The notes beneath the pieces are model-generated. The model saw only the letters and a list, made by a program, of their open reading frames with translations, had not been told where the DNA came from and searched no databases. Made by a program: the position numbers and the translations under genes. From the NCBI GenBank assembly GCA_036346225.1, contig JARFIW010001339.1, positions 943,001 to 1,007,000 on the forward strand: a DNA stretch of 64,000 nt, written 5' to 3'. This DNA is from Platerodrilus igneus (taxonomy: Eukaryota > Arthropoda > Insecta > Coleoptera > Lycidae). Shown here in pieces: positions 44,673 through 56,904 of this stretch (the first letter of the stretch is position 1; each line of letters begins with the position of its first letter).

Positions 44673-44725
<53 letters not shown>

Positions 44726-44727
<2 letters not shown>

Positions 44728-46183
44728 TTATTATTATCAAATAGCGTTTATAAAAATTGGATTTCCATTGTATTTAACGGTATTAAGTACTTCCGGATTC
44801 CACTTCAAATTTCTATTTCTAACCAATCTTAACTTAAAAATATTAGTTTGCAAAGTGCATTTAGTTTTAATAAATTATAATTAGCAGTTGTTCTTGTAAC
44901 AAGATTATTTATATCGAGGATGTTTAATTTTCCTAGTATCCTTAAAAATAATTATGCTTCATGATTATTCAAAGTTCTATGTTACATATTGCATGTCGTA
45001 AATAAATTATAAGTTACTTGAACTTACACGTTCTGCGTCGCAAAATAAATTATTAAATTAACCTTTGCTCGAAACGTACATGTTGCTTGACGTAAAAATA
45101 AATCAACTCCTAAATTTAAGTCCTGCTCATATAATAAATAATCTTAATCCGTTTTGTTCGATTTACTTCTATTGTTTTCTCTAAGCATGACACATCCGGA
45201 TGATGCAATACTCCATCTCGGTTTTGCTTCCTTATCTCTGATTAATTACAGCCGGTATAATTTATGGCTATAGTAAAGTGATTTTCATTCTTTGTTGATG
45301 TACGAAACTGACGGCTGCGCGCTCTCTCTCTCTTCTATCTCTCTCTCTTAGCTCTCTGTATCTCTCTCCCTCTCTGTCTCTCTTAGACCTATTAAAATCG
45401 TCCTTATCTATTTTTATGGCCTTCATAATAGTAGCGCTTCCTTGAATTAAACATTTCTACTAAAATGGCGTATTCTTTTATTAAATAACGTAAATGCTCG
45501 GACCTTCAGTACTTATGCGAAGTTAGCTTCTTTGAAAAAAGCTATCCCCTATTGAAAAATGGTATTTTTAACGAGAATGAATACTTTATGCATAAGATAC
45601 TAACTTTTAATTATGTAATCAATAAATGCTCTTGTGTTTTCACTAATTTATTTCGTATTTCAAAAGTACATAAGACTCGTTTTGAAATAAAACTTTGTTT
45701 TAATTACATCGTAAAGTAGATAGTTTGAAAACGATTTTATTTAATGTCCTGAAACCTGATGAATGTAAATTAAGGTATTCTGTTTATTAATAATTGACAT
45801 CAACGTTATCTAGTACTCCTAAAGTGAATGCTTTTCAATATGCGTCCGCGCAAAAACTTGTTTTACGTGTTTTTAAAAAATATCTACACACCAAAGTATG
45901 CTTTGCTTTATAAATGTATAAAATTGATATCTTTTAAATGCGTTCTAGAGTAAATGCAGTGAAAACTTTTTATGAAAAGGTATTTTTTAAGAGAATAGAA
46001 TGATTACCTACACACAGCATAATGAAGGAATACTAAAGTATTTTTTAAGATTGTGCTTTGTCTTTTTTAAATGGTATGCGCCCTTAAAGAGTGCTTTTTA
46101 TATGGAATCGCATTTTATGTGATAATAGAATACGTTTATGTTTATACAGAGTAAAAGAATTAAATACAGGGGAATTTTACTTT

Positions 46184-46191
<8 letters not shown>
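44726..46191. repeat. (TA)n-bounded AT-rich segment, relative of 4860-6096
   Basis: Non-coding. It matches 4860-6096 in several blocks: TTTTATTAAATAACGTAA (45474/5508), AGCTTCTTTGAA then AAAGCT, TTTTTAACGAGAATGAAT-like and TTTATACAGAGTAAAA near the end (46140/5980). Contains a CT-rich run at 45314-45386. Confidence 0.6.
45314..45386. repeat. CT-rich low-complexity run
   Basis: Alternating CTCTCT blocks (GCTCTCTCTCTCTTC and similar) of about 70 bp. Simple repeat. Confidence 0.9.
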
Positions 46192-46227
<36 letters not shown>

Positions 46228-46231
<4 letters not shown>

Positions 46232-48248
46232 CAAAATCGTGATTGAAACAGTATTATTTGCTGCAGAAACAATTTGATATTAGTATATAAATCAGGGAGA
46301 TGTTGGTTTTCTTCTTGCAAATTCAAATTCAGTTCTTTCATGTTTTATCAAATCGACATAGAATGCGTACTTCCACGGTCATTTGCTATTTTATAACTCG
46401 GTAAGATGCAATACTCTTCATTCAAAAAGTTCAAAAAGCTTAGAAGAACTTTTCCGCAACTAAGCCAACGTACGGCAGTATCATATGGTAAATCATTTTC
46501 TCAGATCTCATCAAATATATATTGATGTAATACTGTAGCAATACCCCTATGCGCCCTTTTTATGAATTAAAAAGGTAAAAATTTTTAATTCTCAATTTTT
46601 AATTTTTAATATATAATTTTAATTGCGTCAGCTAGCTCAGTTTTTGAATTACGCACGGAGCTTGCGACGATACGACAAACAAAGCATTTAAACTTACCAT
46701 CTACCTCTCCTAACTGTTTTAATCTTTAAACCAAAACACCATTAAGCACAAATTATTATAATGTTCTTAAAAATATTTACAACTTATAAAAAGGTTAAAA
46801 TTCTTTAACTAGAATTTTCTTTTAATAACTGAATTAGAAATTCTAATAATTATCATTCCCAAAAATGATCAAAAAGCCAGCAAAAATCACTATTATTATT
46901 AATTATTAACTAAAGCCTGATGAACGTTCATTTAACTTCTTTTACTATTTACGTAATTTATAACGTATACTCAAAAATTAAATCTTGCCGACCCCTCACA
47001 TAAATTATCATGAAAACAATTTTTAAAGTATTTAAATTAGTAATATTTAATTAAATGTTAAATATTAAGTTATTCAGTTTAGCAAAGTGCAATGAAATAT
47101 CCACAAATAAAATAATAAACATTCAGATTGACTAACCTTCTGTTTTTCAGCTTGAATCAGTCTCTGGTCCAACCGTTGTGTGTATCTCTCATAGCATCGC
47201 TTTCAACACACTAGCGTACTCCATTAAACCATTAATCATTGAAGTAAATGCTTGTTGCATTTCCTCATTTATTCTAGTAATAATCATTATAATCACTTCA
47301 GCATTTATTTAAATTTGTTGCCGTAATCATTTAGACTTGTCTCCAGTGATTCTTTAGAGTCCTTTTTATTAAGGTAAATTATTTGACTTTAAATTAAAAA
47401 CAACTTTTAGTTACTTATGCTTTTTTTTCTATTTAAGGATAAAACGACAAACCTATTAATTTTCCATATTTAGCGGTATTATTTTACACTTCACAATTAC
47501 TCACTATACGTAGATATTTTCGTTTTCAGAGACGTGAACTATACTTTACTTCATGATGAACTGATTTGTTTACAAATTTGGTCATATTTAAATTCACCGT
47601 CTATTTATTGACAAGGGCAAAGTTCGTTGTTTGTATAAACTTTCATACCAGGTTTTCGGATTTCCCATGGTATTATTGTTGTATATTAACATCAACGCGT
47701 TCTTCTTGTCACGTACGATTTCAAGTTAATAGCATTGCTTCGCTTGGATTTTCATACTTCTAGATAAGTAAACTATTGTTTGTTTAAATAAATTTGGTGG
47801 ACTTTGATTTTTAATTACCATGCCTCGTTTGTTTCCAATAAATCAGGTGTCGATTTTAATTCTCTAGTCACGTAGATGTAATACAATGTATGCCTTAAAT
47901 TATTTGCGTTTGCTATCCTACGCATTATTAAACCTGCTTGCTTTAATTGGGATTCTTGATGTAATAATGTTGCGTTATCCACGCGTGTCGCGTTTCAGCT
48001 TGCAATTATGTTATTTAACGACTTGCGGATTTGTTTTATTCAAATAAATCGTCAAAATATTTTTTATTAACTGAATTAATTATGATTATTATTTATATAC
48101 AGGGCGTTGTGATTTACTTTCCAGTCTAATCATCGTATTTCTTGTTTTCTTCAGAAAACTATGACGTTTTCTGAGCCCTTATGTATTTTATGTGGAATGC
48201 GCTATATTCTTGGTCCTAACTACTCCTAAATGACCCTATTAACACAGC
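46228..48248 (-). repeat. (TA)n-bounded segment, possible family B member
   Basis: 2.02 kb without coding potential, between (TA)n tracts. The right end CCTAAATGACCCTATTAACA then CAGCA resembles that of 8357-10360. The 65-codon frame at 47566-47763 has no recognisable features. Similarity beyond the last 50 bp is weak by eye. Confidence 0.4.
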
Positions 48249-48301
<53 letters not shown>

Positions 48302-48305
<4 letters not shown>

Positions 48306-48640
48306 CACGCCTGCCATTCAATTCTATCTATTTCCGCACTTATGGGTCTGTAGACACAATCTAGAATCACTGCTTAACCTTCAAGTAGTATCTCTCGAGT
48401 ATTCATTCAAGTATGTTACCATACGCGTCAGTCTGGTGAAGTGTTTAAAGTTTCCCGACAATTCCTAAATTTTTTCCTTCCTTAAACTCTCTACCTAAAT
48501 TGCAGTGTGTACCAGTATTGGAACGTAGGTAAGTACGGCCTTCATTTGTCATTTCTATGGATTGTAACTTATGCATATCTACCGTTTTCGCGTAAATTTA
48601 ATTACAATGGCCAGCCCCTTGCTCTAGCTATCGAAGTTCT
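48302..48640. other. Non-coding spacer
   Basis: About 340 bp starting TTGTTCACGCC directly after (TA)n and ending before a CA/TA run (48642-48698). No feature recognised. Confidence 0.35.
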
Positions 48641-48658
48641 ACACACACACACACATAT

Positions 48659-48699
<41 letters not shown>

Positions 48700-48955
48700 G
48701 ATCTTGATGAAAATGGTAATTGTACTTGGGATATAGTAGTCCAAAAATAAACTAAATAGTGTTTTGCATATATTCAATTAATTATCTGACGTTTCGGCAA
48801 GGGTTGTTGCCTTTTTCAAAGATACTACAAAATTATGCAGTATTGAATGGACAATAAAATTATAACATAGGTACTTACTTAATTACCAATGCATAATTAT
48901 TAGAAAAGTTTCTTCACACATGTGGATTAGTGTTGGTTAATACATAAACAAAAAT

Positions 48956-49357
48956 AATCTATAGGAACACTGTGGCACGATTTAAATAAAATTAAATAAA
49001 AACCCTTAACCACAAAAATATTTAAATTACTAGATACGTATTTCGACCACTATGTGGTCATCATCAATGAAAAAAAAAAATTAGCTGTATAATTTACTAT
49101 ATTGTTGCTTTAAACACTATCGAGGATATTCTCCTCACCCGCAGCAACAAACAAGTGAATTGTTTGTTGTTGAGAACACCAGCCTGCGGGTGAGGAGAAT
49201 ATCCTCGATAGTGTTTAAAGCAACAATATAGTAAATTATACAGCTATTTTTTTTTTTATTATTTTTTTTTCTACTGATGCTGACCACATAGTGGTCGAAA
49301 TACGTATCTAGTAATTTAAATATTTTTTGTGGTTAAGGGTTTTTTATTTAATTTTAT
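48956..49357. mobile_element. 402-bp foldback insert with hammerhead-like ends
   Basis: Inserted in the Penelope left arm with ATAAACAAAAAT duplicated (48944-48955, 49358-49369); the right arm shows the empty site. It is an inverted dimer: AACCACAAAAATATTTAAAT, TACTAGATACGTATTTCGAC, CACTATGTGGTCATCATCA on the left mirror the right half. Each half contains GACCACATAGTGGTCGAAA preceded by (C/T)TGATG, resembling a hammerhead core. The middle stem is CACTATCGAGGATATTCTCC with its complement. Confidence 0.8.
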
Positions 49358-49493
49358 ATAAACAAAAATGATAAAAAATAAATTTTAAATTAAATGTCTT
49401 ATTGACATATTTGTTAAGTTTGACACATAGACTGAAAGGAATTCTTGATTTTAAATTTTATATGGGTGCATGTAAATCTTAACTGTAATTGAA

Positions 49494-50080
49494 CTATTGC
49501 TTTTTTTGTGTAATTCTATATAAATTACAGTATATTGGATGTAGATTTTGAGAGTCTTGTCTAAAGTTCATCGAATTAATCTCATTTTGTATGTAATAAG
49601 CTTCCAAAAAAAGTCTCATTTTGTAATTGTTTTCAGAATCCAAAATTTCAATATCTTTATAATTTGGAACATGTTGGGTTAAATTAATATGTTGAGAGAG
49701 AGCACAATTCTTTTTTCCTAATTTTATATCTGACCTATGTTGTGTAAGTCTATTTTTTAACCACTGGGTGGTGTTACCTACATACGTCTGATTGCATGAA
49801 CAAGTTATTTTATAAATAATATTGCTACTTAATAATTTGTTAAGTTTGTCTTTGAGTTTTGTAAAAAGGTTTCTTACAGATTTTTCATAACTAAATCCTA
49901 TAGTTAGGTTATGTTGTTTTAAAATTCTAGCTAATAAAGGAGTTAATGTTTGTATAAAAGGTAATTTTTTGTATAAAATGGTATTGGGTCTAGTTTCAGT
50001 GCTGTTAAAATGGATGTTTGTGTATAGTAATTTCTTTACTAATTGTTTGGGATAACCATTATTACATAGCGTAAATTCTA
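49494..50080 (-). pseudogene. Penelope-like GIY-YIG endonuclease, C-terminal part
   Basis: In Penelope-like elements the reverse transcriptase is followed by a GIY-YIG nuclease that nicks the target. The frame reads NGYPKQLVKKLLYTNIHFNS, LLARILKQHNLTIGFSYEKS, KLNKLLSSNIIYKITCSCNQ, TYVGNTTQWLKNRLTQHRSD, ALSQHINLTQHVPNYKDIEI and MRLFLEAYYIQNEINSMNFR to the stop at 49494. The IYKITCSC...TYVGNTTQ pair is the GIY-YIG region (here IYK/YVG), with the usual arginine and the glutamate in EAYYIQ. The frame is open upstream to 50180, but codons above 50080 come from the antisense of the partner copy. No reverse transcriptase is present. Confidence 0.85.
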
Positions 50081-50642
50081 AATTTTGGATTCTGAAAACA
50101 ATTACAAAATGAGACTTTTTTTGGAAGCTTATTACATACAAAATGAGATTAATTCGATGAACTTTAGACAAGACACTCAAAATCTACATCCAATATACTC
50201 TAATTTATATAGAATTACACAAAAAAAGCAATAGTTCAATTACAGTTAAGATTTACATGCACCCATATAAAATTTAAAATCAAGAATTCCTTTCAGTCTA
50301 TGTGTCAAACTTAACAAATATGTCAATAAGACATTTAATTTAAAATTTATTTTTTATCATTTTTGTTTATGTATTAACCAACACTAATCCACATGTGTGA
50401 AGAAACTTTTCTAATAATTATGCATTAGTAATTAAGTAAGTACCTATGTTATAATTTTAATGTCCATTCAATACTGTATAATTTTGTAGTATCTTTGAAA
50501 AAGGCAACAACCCTTGCCGAAACGTCAGATAATTAATTGAATATATGCAAAACACTATTTAGTTTATTTTTGGACTACTATATCCCAAGTACAATTACCA
50601 TTTTCATCAAGATCATTATATATTAAACAGTCCATATTAAGA

Positions 50643-50675
<33 letters not shown>

Positions 50676-50678
<3 letters not shown>

Positions 50679-52741
50679 CTGTGATACCTCTATAATTACC
50701 TGTAAAGTTGATTTTCTTCTGTTAATCGCCTCGGCTGCTCCTCTAGATAGCTTCATCCTCATACATAAAAAAAGACAAACACATTCCTACCACAAACATC
50801 AACGTCAACTCTATTTACATCAATATTCACAATACATTAAAATTTCAAAATTAATATTCAGCATAAATTTTAATATCGGAAAATTTCAAAATTAAATTTA
50901 TTATCATTTTAATGTGCATCCAGAATTAAAGTCCTTGTAGGATGCCTACTAATTACTATAACAATATATGCAGAGTACAAAGGAAGCATCTACCACCCCT
51001 TTACGTTAATTAACCAGGTTCGTCTAATTGAGCTCAAAGACATACCCATATTTTTATCATAATCCAGAACATCAATACTAAATACCCCTTTCTACTTAAA
51101 CAAGCAAATTTCACCTTAAAATTAAAATATTATTGTTAGTACAATTTCACTACTGTCCATTTTAAATAAACAAATTAGAAAGTTATTCAACACACACCAA
51201 CATCTCAAAGTTCAAACAAAATAGTATAATTTACCTGAAGGTTACTTGCACTCGTAGCTTCAATGTACATCGTCCCTTTTGTTAATCACACCATTCCAAC
51301 TGGGTTATATTTACGGCTTCTGATTCTCAACGCTTTAAAATTTTCTCCATTACCATTTATTTAAAGTTGTTTCAGGGCTTTTCCGGAACTCCTCTGTGTA
51401 TATCTGACCCTTGTTTCGTGGATCCAGACACGTTTATGCACCATTTAAGTATTAATACCCCGAAAATAACAAAGAAATTCATACTTCTTTCACCAAGATA
51501 CGCCAAAACTGCCTACTTTTGTGTATTTATTTGTCATAGTAAATTTTACCAATTGGTACAGTGATACTAAACTTTATTACCTTGTATCTTCTTTTCTAAG
51601 TGCACTAACGTACATTCATTGTAGCACGTAAAGAACAAGCTGTTTTAAATCACATAATATTCGAGCAAACTGTTTAAATTATTTAATATTAAAACCGGAA
51701 AACTAAAAAGCACTGTATAACGCGTTCAATCAAGTCGAAGATCTAAGAGAGCTTGTTTATATTCACCTCGGTATATATAGCGGTTAGCCTGTCTGTCGGT
51801 CTGTTCCCCAAAACGGCCAGTTTCTAGAATTTCGCATGCTCTGTTCCCAGTCCGTAGCCCGCGCATCGGTTTTTACGAATTTTGCTCTCGCCCCAGTTAA
51901 ATCTCAGAAAATTTCCACACGGCACGCAACGTCTGAGAATACCTAATTAAATTTTATACAGAAATCGTTGTTTCTACCTCTGATATTTGCATCCTACTTT
52001 CAACCAATCGTGACCCTCGTGACGTTGCTTAAATCACGCCTTTTACTATATGTGTCTCGGTCTTGTGCATATTATCTGTCTCTATCTAACCTGTTCTTAT
52101 TGATGCAAATTGATATTCCTTATTATCGATTATTTCAGTCCATGTGGACTATCTGGGTTAAATAACCCCGTATCGCACCTTCTCGTGAATATTAAGCCAC
52201 GGTTTCTCCAAGATTCTTTGAAACCATTTGTTATCTACAAAATTTTCGCCGTACATGACATTTAAACTACGCAGGTGTTCAAACATAGTATTAATTCTCA
52301 GAGCTTTATTTTCTGGTATTATAATCTTGGATTTTCACAGACTTTTATGCTTATTACTAATAATGGTTTAATTAACTCCAACTAAAATTGACTTCTATCC
52401 TTTCATTTTTAGCGAATACAAATTAAATGTTAATTATTATGTGTACACTTTGTTTAATACCGGTTACTTAAAATAGGGTTAATTAATATAAATTTTGCAC
52501 GTAATTTCCATTTGTTTCTTTCCTCGGAATAAATACATTACACGTAGAGCTTGTTAATACTGTTTCTTTTGATATAAAGCGTCTTGTACATGATTTAAAT
52601 CTCTTATTTTTACTGAAACGAATGAATTTTTATTCTCCACGGTGTTTTAATAAAGCTTATTATCTAATAAAATTCCTTATACACGGTGATTAAAATTATT
52701 TTATGTAATTCATTAATTTTCTACCCTGGTCTAAATATGAG

Positions 52742-52783
<42 letters not shown>

Positions 52784-54896
52784 CTCATATTTAGACCAGG
52801 GTAGAAAATTAAATAATCACATCAAATAATTTTAATTACCGTGTATAAGGAATTTTATTAAATAATACGCTTTATTAAAACCATGAAGCATAAATAAATT
52901 CGGTCGTCTCGGTAAAATAAGAAATTTAAATCATGTACAAGACGCTTTATATCAAAAGAAACAGTATTAAAAAGCTCTGCGTGTAATTTATTTATTCTAA
53001 TAAAGAAACAAAGAGAAATTACATGCAAAATTTATCTTAATTAACTCTATTTCAAGTAACCGGTATTGAACAAAACGTACAGATAATATCTATAGAAACT
53101 TGTAAAACCCACTAAAATGCAAATCCTAGAAGTGTTAGTTAGAAGTAGGATGTTTGAACACACCTGCGTATTTTAAAAGGCAATTTCAGTTTAATTTGTT
53201 TAGATAAACATGTCGATTCTAAGGATATTGGAAACGGTCAGATGCTTTAGCACGAAATACAAAACAGGGTTTATTTAAAAGCTCATTCGGCGAAAATTTT
53301 GCAGATAATTAATGTTTACAAAGAATCTTGGAGAAACCGGGGCTTAATATTCACGAGAAGGTGCGATACGGGGTTATTTAATCCAGATAGTCCACATGGA
53401 CTAAAATATAATCGATAATAAAGAATATCAATTTGCACCAATACGAACAGGTTAGAAAAGGAAGAGAAAATGCGTCAAGCAAAGACACATATAGTAAAGG
53501 CGTGATTTAAGCAACGTCACGAGGGTCACAATTGGTTGAAAATAGGATGCAAATATCAGAGGTAGAAACAACGATTTCTGTACAAAATTAATTAGTTTTT
53601 CTCGGACATGTTTGCGTGCCGTGTGAGAATTTCTGGGATTTTCAACTGGCGAGTACAAAATTCGTAAAACCGACGCACAGGCTACGGACTGGGAACCTAG
53701 CATGCGAAATTCTTTAGAATTACCGTTTTGGGGAACAGACCGACAGACAGGCTTTTGCTATATATACCGAGGTGAATATAAACAAGCTCTCTTACATCTG
53801 CGACTTGATTCAACGCGTTAAACAGTGTTTTTTTAGTGTGATAGAATAATTTAAAGTTTGCTCTTATATTTTGGTGATGTAAAACAGTTTATTCTGTACG
53901 TGCTAACATGAATGTACTTCAGTGCACTTAGATACAAGGTAATAAAATTTCGTATCACTGTACCAATTAGCAAAATTTACAACGACAAATGTATACACAA
54001 AAGTAGGCAGTTTTGGCGTATATTGGTGAAAGAAGTATGAATTTCTTTGTTATTTTTCGGGGTGTTAATAATTAAATGGTTCAAAAACGTGTCTGGATCC
54101 ACAAAACCAGGGTCAGATATACACAGATGAGTTCCGGAAAAGCCCAGAAACAACTTTAAATAAATGGTGATGGAGAAAATTTTAAAAGCATTGAGAATTA
54201 GAAGCCGTAAATATAATCCTGTTGGAATGGTGTGATTAACTAAAGGGACGATGTACATTGAAGCTACGAGGACAGTAACCTTCAGGTAAATTATACTATT
54301 TTGTTTGACATTTTGGTGTGTGTTGAATAACTTTATAATTGATTTACTTTAAATGGACATTAGTGAAATTGTACTAACAATAAAATTTTAATTTTAAGGT
54401 GAAATTTGCTTGTTTAAGTAGAAAGGGTATTTAGTATTGATGTTCTGAATTATGATGAAAATTTGGGTATGTCTTTGAGCTCAATTAGACGAACCTGGTT
54501 AATTAACGTAAAGGGTGGTAGATGCTCCTTTATACTCAGACTCCGGTCTGCTTATATTGTTATATTAATTAGTAGGCATCCAACAAGGACTTTAATTCTG
54601 GATGCACATTAAAATGATAATAAAATTAATCTTGAAATTCTTTTTAAAACTGAATTTTATGCTGAAATTTAATTTGAAAATTTAATGTATTCTGAATATT
54701 GATGTAAATAGAGTTAACGTTGATGTTTGTGGTAGGAATGTGTTGTTTAATTTTATGAATGAGGAGGTTTATAAAATTAGGTGAGCAGCCGAGGCGAAAA
54801 CAGGATCACAGCAGTTTATGACGCCCAATCGGTGGGACTAGAATTTTTTTGTTGAAAGGACCCAGTTCCCGCATTCACAGGAGTATATCACAGCAA
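50676..54896. repeat. 4.2-kb palindrome centred and bounded by (TA)n
   Basis: The left half 50676-52743 and right half 52782-54896 are inverted copies, alike over most of their length (for example CTTCAATGTACATCGTCCCT, TTCCGGAACTC(C/A)TCTGTGTA, and CCATGTGGACTATCTGG in both). The centre is (TA)n at 52744-52781 flanked by TACCCTGGTCTAAATATGAG and its complement. Outer ends read TTGCTGTGATA and TATCACAGCAA against (TA)n. Short frames such as 51367-51564 and 53977-54258 are the same sequence in both halves and show no known domain. It may be two inverted copies of repeat family A or one replicative foldback. Confidence 0.88.
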
Positions 54897-54917
54897 TATA
54901 TATATATATATATATAT

Positions 54918-54968
54918 CTGTATGTGCGCAAGCGTGTGCGTACGTGTGTGTGTATGTGTGTGTGTATA
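54918..54968. repeat. GT-rich microsatellite
   Basis: TGTATGTGCGCAAGCGTGTG followed by alternating GT with TATG interruptions, adjoining the (TA)n tract. Confidence 0.9.
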
Positions 54969-54979
54969 ATAAAAAATTG

Positions 54980-55290
54980 TGTTCCTTATTATTGATTGAT
55001 TTCCGTTTGAATGTCGATATAGTCATCAATATGGTTAGCGGTAGTTCGAGTTGTATGTGGTAGGGATATAGATACTGGTGGGGTAGAATTTTAGAAATCA
55101 ATAGATGATTGATTTTCGGTTCTAGATAAAGTTTTCTAGTACTATTATTTGGGTTGTTTTCTAACAGTCTTAAAGTATCTAATTCTACTGCAGAAGTAGA
55201 AATTGTCGGTCTACCAGCAGCTCCATTAGTAATATTAAGTGAACCAGTTTTGAAAAACAGGCAACTAAAGTGTACTGTTAACACGGCCGT
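54980..55290 (-). pseudogene. Tc1/mariner-type transposase, N-terminal scrap
   Basis: Within the frame 54838-55371, residues about 40-120 read FKTGSLNITNGAAGRPTIST, AVELDTLRLLENNPNNSTRK, and ISKILPHQYLYPYHIQLELP. The GRP motif, the NP-STR helix and the final YPYHIQ block form the linker and second helix-turn-helix of mariner-family transposases. The catalytic domain is missing, and downstream codons run into GT and TA repeats. A dead fragment. Confidence 0.65.
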
Positions 55291-55371
55291 ATATGTAAAA
55301 TGCAAGTCAGATATTTTTGCCCCTGTGTGACTATGCGTGTTTTCTAACAAATAAGTAATCTGGTGGTACAT

Positions 55372-56900
55372 ACGAAATTTATCTAATTAGGTAAATAGAA
55401 GCTTTATGTAAAGTAACTTTATCAAAAACCCAAAGATGGTTGTTTTTTTAAACAAAAAGTTGTGCATATCTCGATAACTGCAAATTAAAGTTTTCTTTGT
55501 TTGACTCGGTTAGCTCTCAATGACATAAACATCATAGAAACTTTTTTGACTTACTATAATATAATAATCTAACCTCACAAGTGCTTAAAGTAAGAATGCA
55601 CTGCACAATGAGATATTAAATTAAATGTAAATAGATGTGACCTCGTTTTACGTCTTTATTATCTAGGACATAATATGTTTTTGAAGATTAGATTTTTCTC
55701 GATAAAGAAATCCTATCCAATGGCAATTTTTAGTTTTTTATACAAATTAAAAACTTAGTGTAATACTATCCCAATAACTGCTAATTATGAACAAATTTAA
55801 GGGCTCAAAGCAATAGGATTTTAGTAATTTGAAACACTTGACCTCATGCTATAGAGATAATTTTATTATTTAAATTTACCGACCAGTCTACATTGATAAA
55901 TGGCGTGATTGTAATATTCTTATTTAATGTGTACTGTGAACACTGATTAATCAAAGCTGTGCAGTTGTGAGTGCAACTTGTTTGTAGTAATATTTTATTT
56001 ATTTACACCGTCCATACTAGGCGTTTAAATTGTGTAAGTAATGCTCATTTTCAGCTATTATTTTAGTTAACTGCACATAATTGTAGTGTATAAAATTAAA
56101 TTGTACTTCAAAAGCTCCAGCTATCATATTAATAGCCAAACTACTTTCTCTAATTTTTGTCCTTGATTCCCCTAAGTACCACACACGGAAATGTTATTTA
56201 AAAGCAATTAATTAATGCATGTATATACAGGACGAGTTTTCAGTTCCACTCTGCATCTTAAAAACTGTTCAAGCTAGCGAGGCTCTCAAACGTGGAAAAT
56301 AACGGGATTTTGTAAATTAATATTGCACGTGCTTCTTTTTTTTAAAAAAGTATCTCAATAATATGAAAACTAAATAGCAAGTTTCTTCGTTTCTTTTTAC
56401 AAAATTTATTATTGATATTGCGGAAATAATCGGTATAGAATATTTGAAGATATTTTTATGCTGAATACAGCAACATTAGTTCAGAAAATTTTAGTGTTTT
56501 TAGTTTCCTAGAATTGTACGCAATAAGATAGTTGGATATCGACACTCTAAATAACACATGCGTTACTGATTTGCTGCCATGACATAGGATGGCGTTATTT
56601 CCACAAACAGCAGATATATTATAATTCCTGTTTGTTTTGTCACTGAAATATACAACGATAAAGACAAGACTAAACGGCTGTAATTTTGCAGAATGTTTTC
56701 TCACACTAGTAAGCAGTACCAAAAACAGAAAGAAAATAGCGCATCAGCAAATTTAAGCAAATTAACAAAATGTACCAGTGAAAGATTCTTATGCAATTCC
56801 AACAAATATGAGTTTTGATATTTGTTTTTAATTATATCACTACACTGTAAATCCATAATTTCTATTTGGAGTTCCGAGGTTATGAATTCAATGTCAGTAT
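55372..56900. other. Non-coding AT-rich stretch
   Basis: No ORF with recognisable features; an 88-codon minus frame at 56456-56722 has none. The phrase GTGCATATCTCGATAACTGC at about 55466 resembles phrases common in degenerate insect transposons, but no ends could be defined. Confidence 0.4.
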
Positions 56901-56904
56901 CGAA

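Larger units (their letters stand above)
43866..44680 (+). repeat. 407-bp tandem duplication with tRNA-like cores
   Basis: Units 43866-44272 and 44273-44680 are nearly identical (a few base changes, one extra A). Each begins TATATTAATAC(T/C)TGGCTTA, has a tRNA-like core in the middle, and ends CTTGTGTAAAAAAA-ACTACTTATAAT. (TA)n tracts bound the pair. Confidence 0.93.
48693..50630. mobile_element. Head-to-head pair of truncated Penelope-like copies
   Basis: The left arm (48693-48955 plus 49358-49650) and the right arm (50081-50630) are near-identical inverted copies. Only the left copy extends further 5' (to about 50080) into the GIY-YIG region. Both end with a tail containing GCCGAAACGTCAGATAATTA and AAATAGTGTTTTGCATA-type sequence. 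Penelope-like elements are known for such inverted, 5'-truncated partner copies. The left arm is interrupted by a 402-bp insert. Confidence 0.8.

Noticed and set aside
50081..50180. N-terminal extension of the Penelope-like frame
   Set aside because: It is the antisense of the partner copy's C-terminus across the head-to-head junction, not part of the protein.
51367..54258. Shared 65- and 93-codon frames in the palindrome as a gene
   Set aside because: Frames are short, differ in start and end between arms, and show no known domain; more likely chance frames in a repeat.
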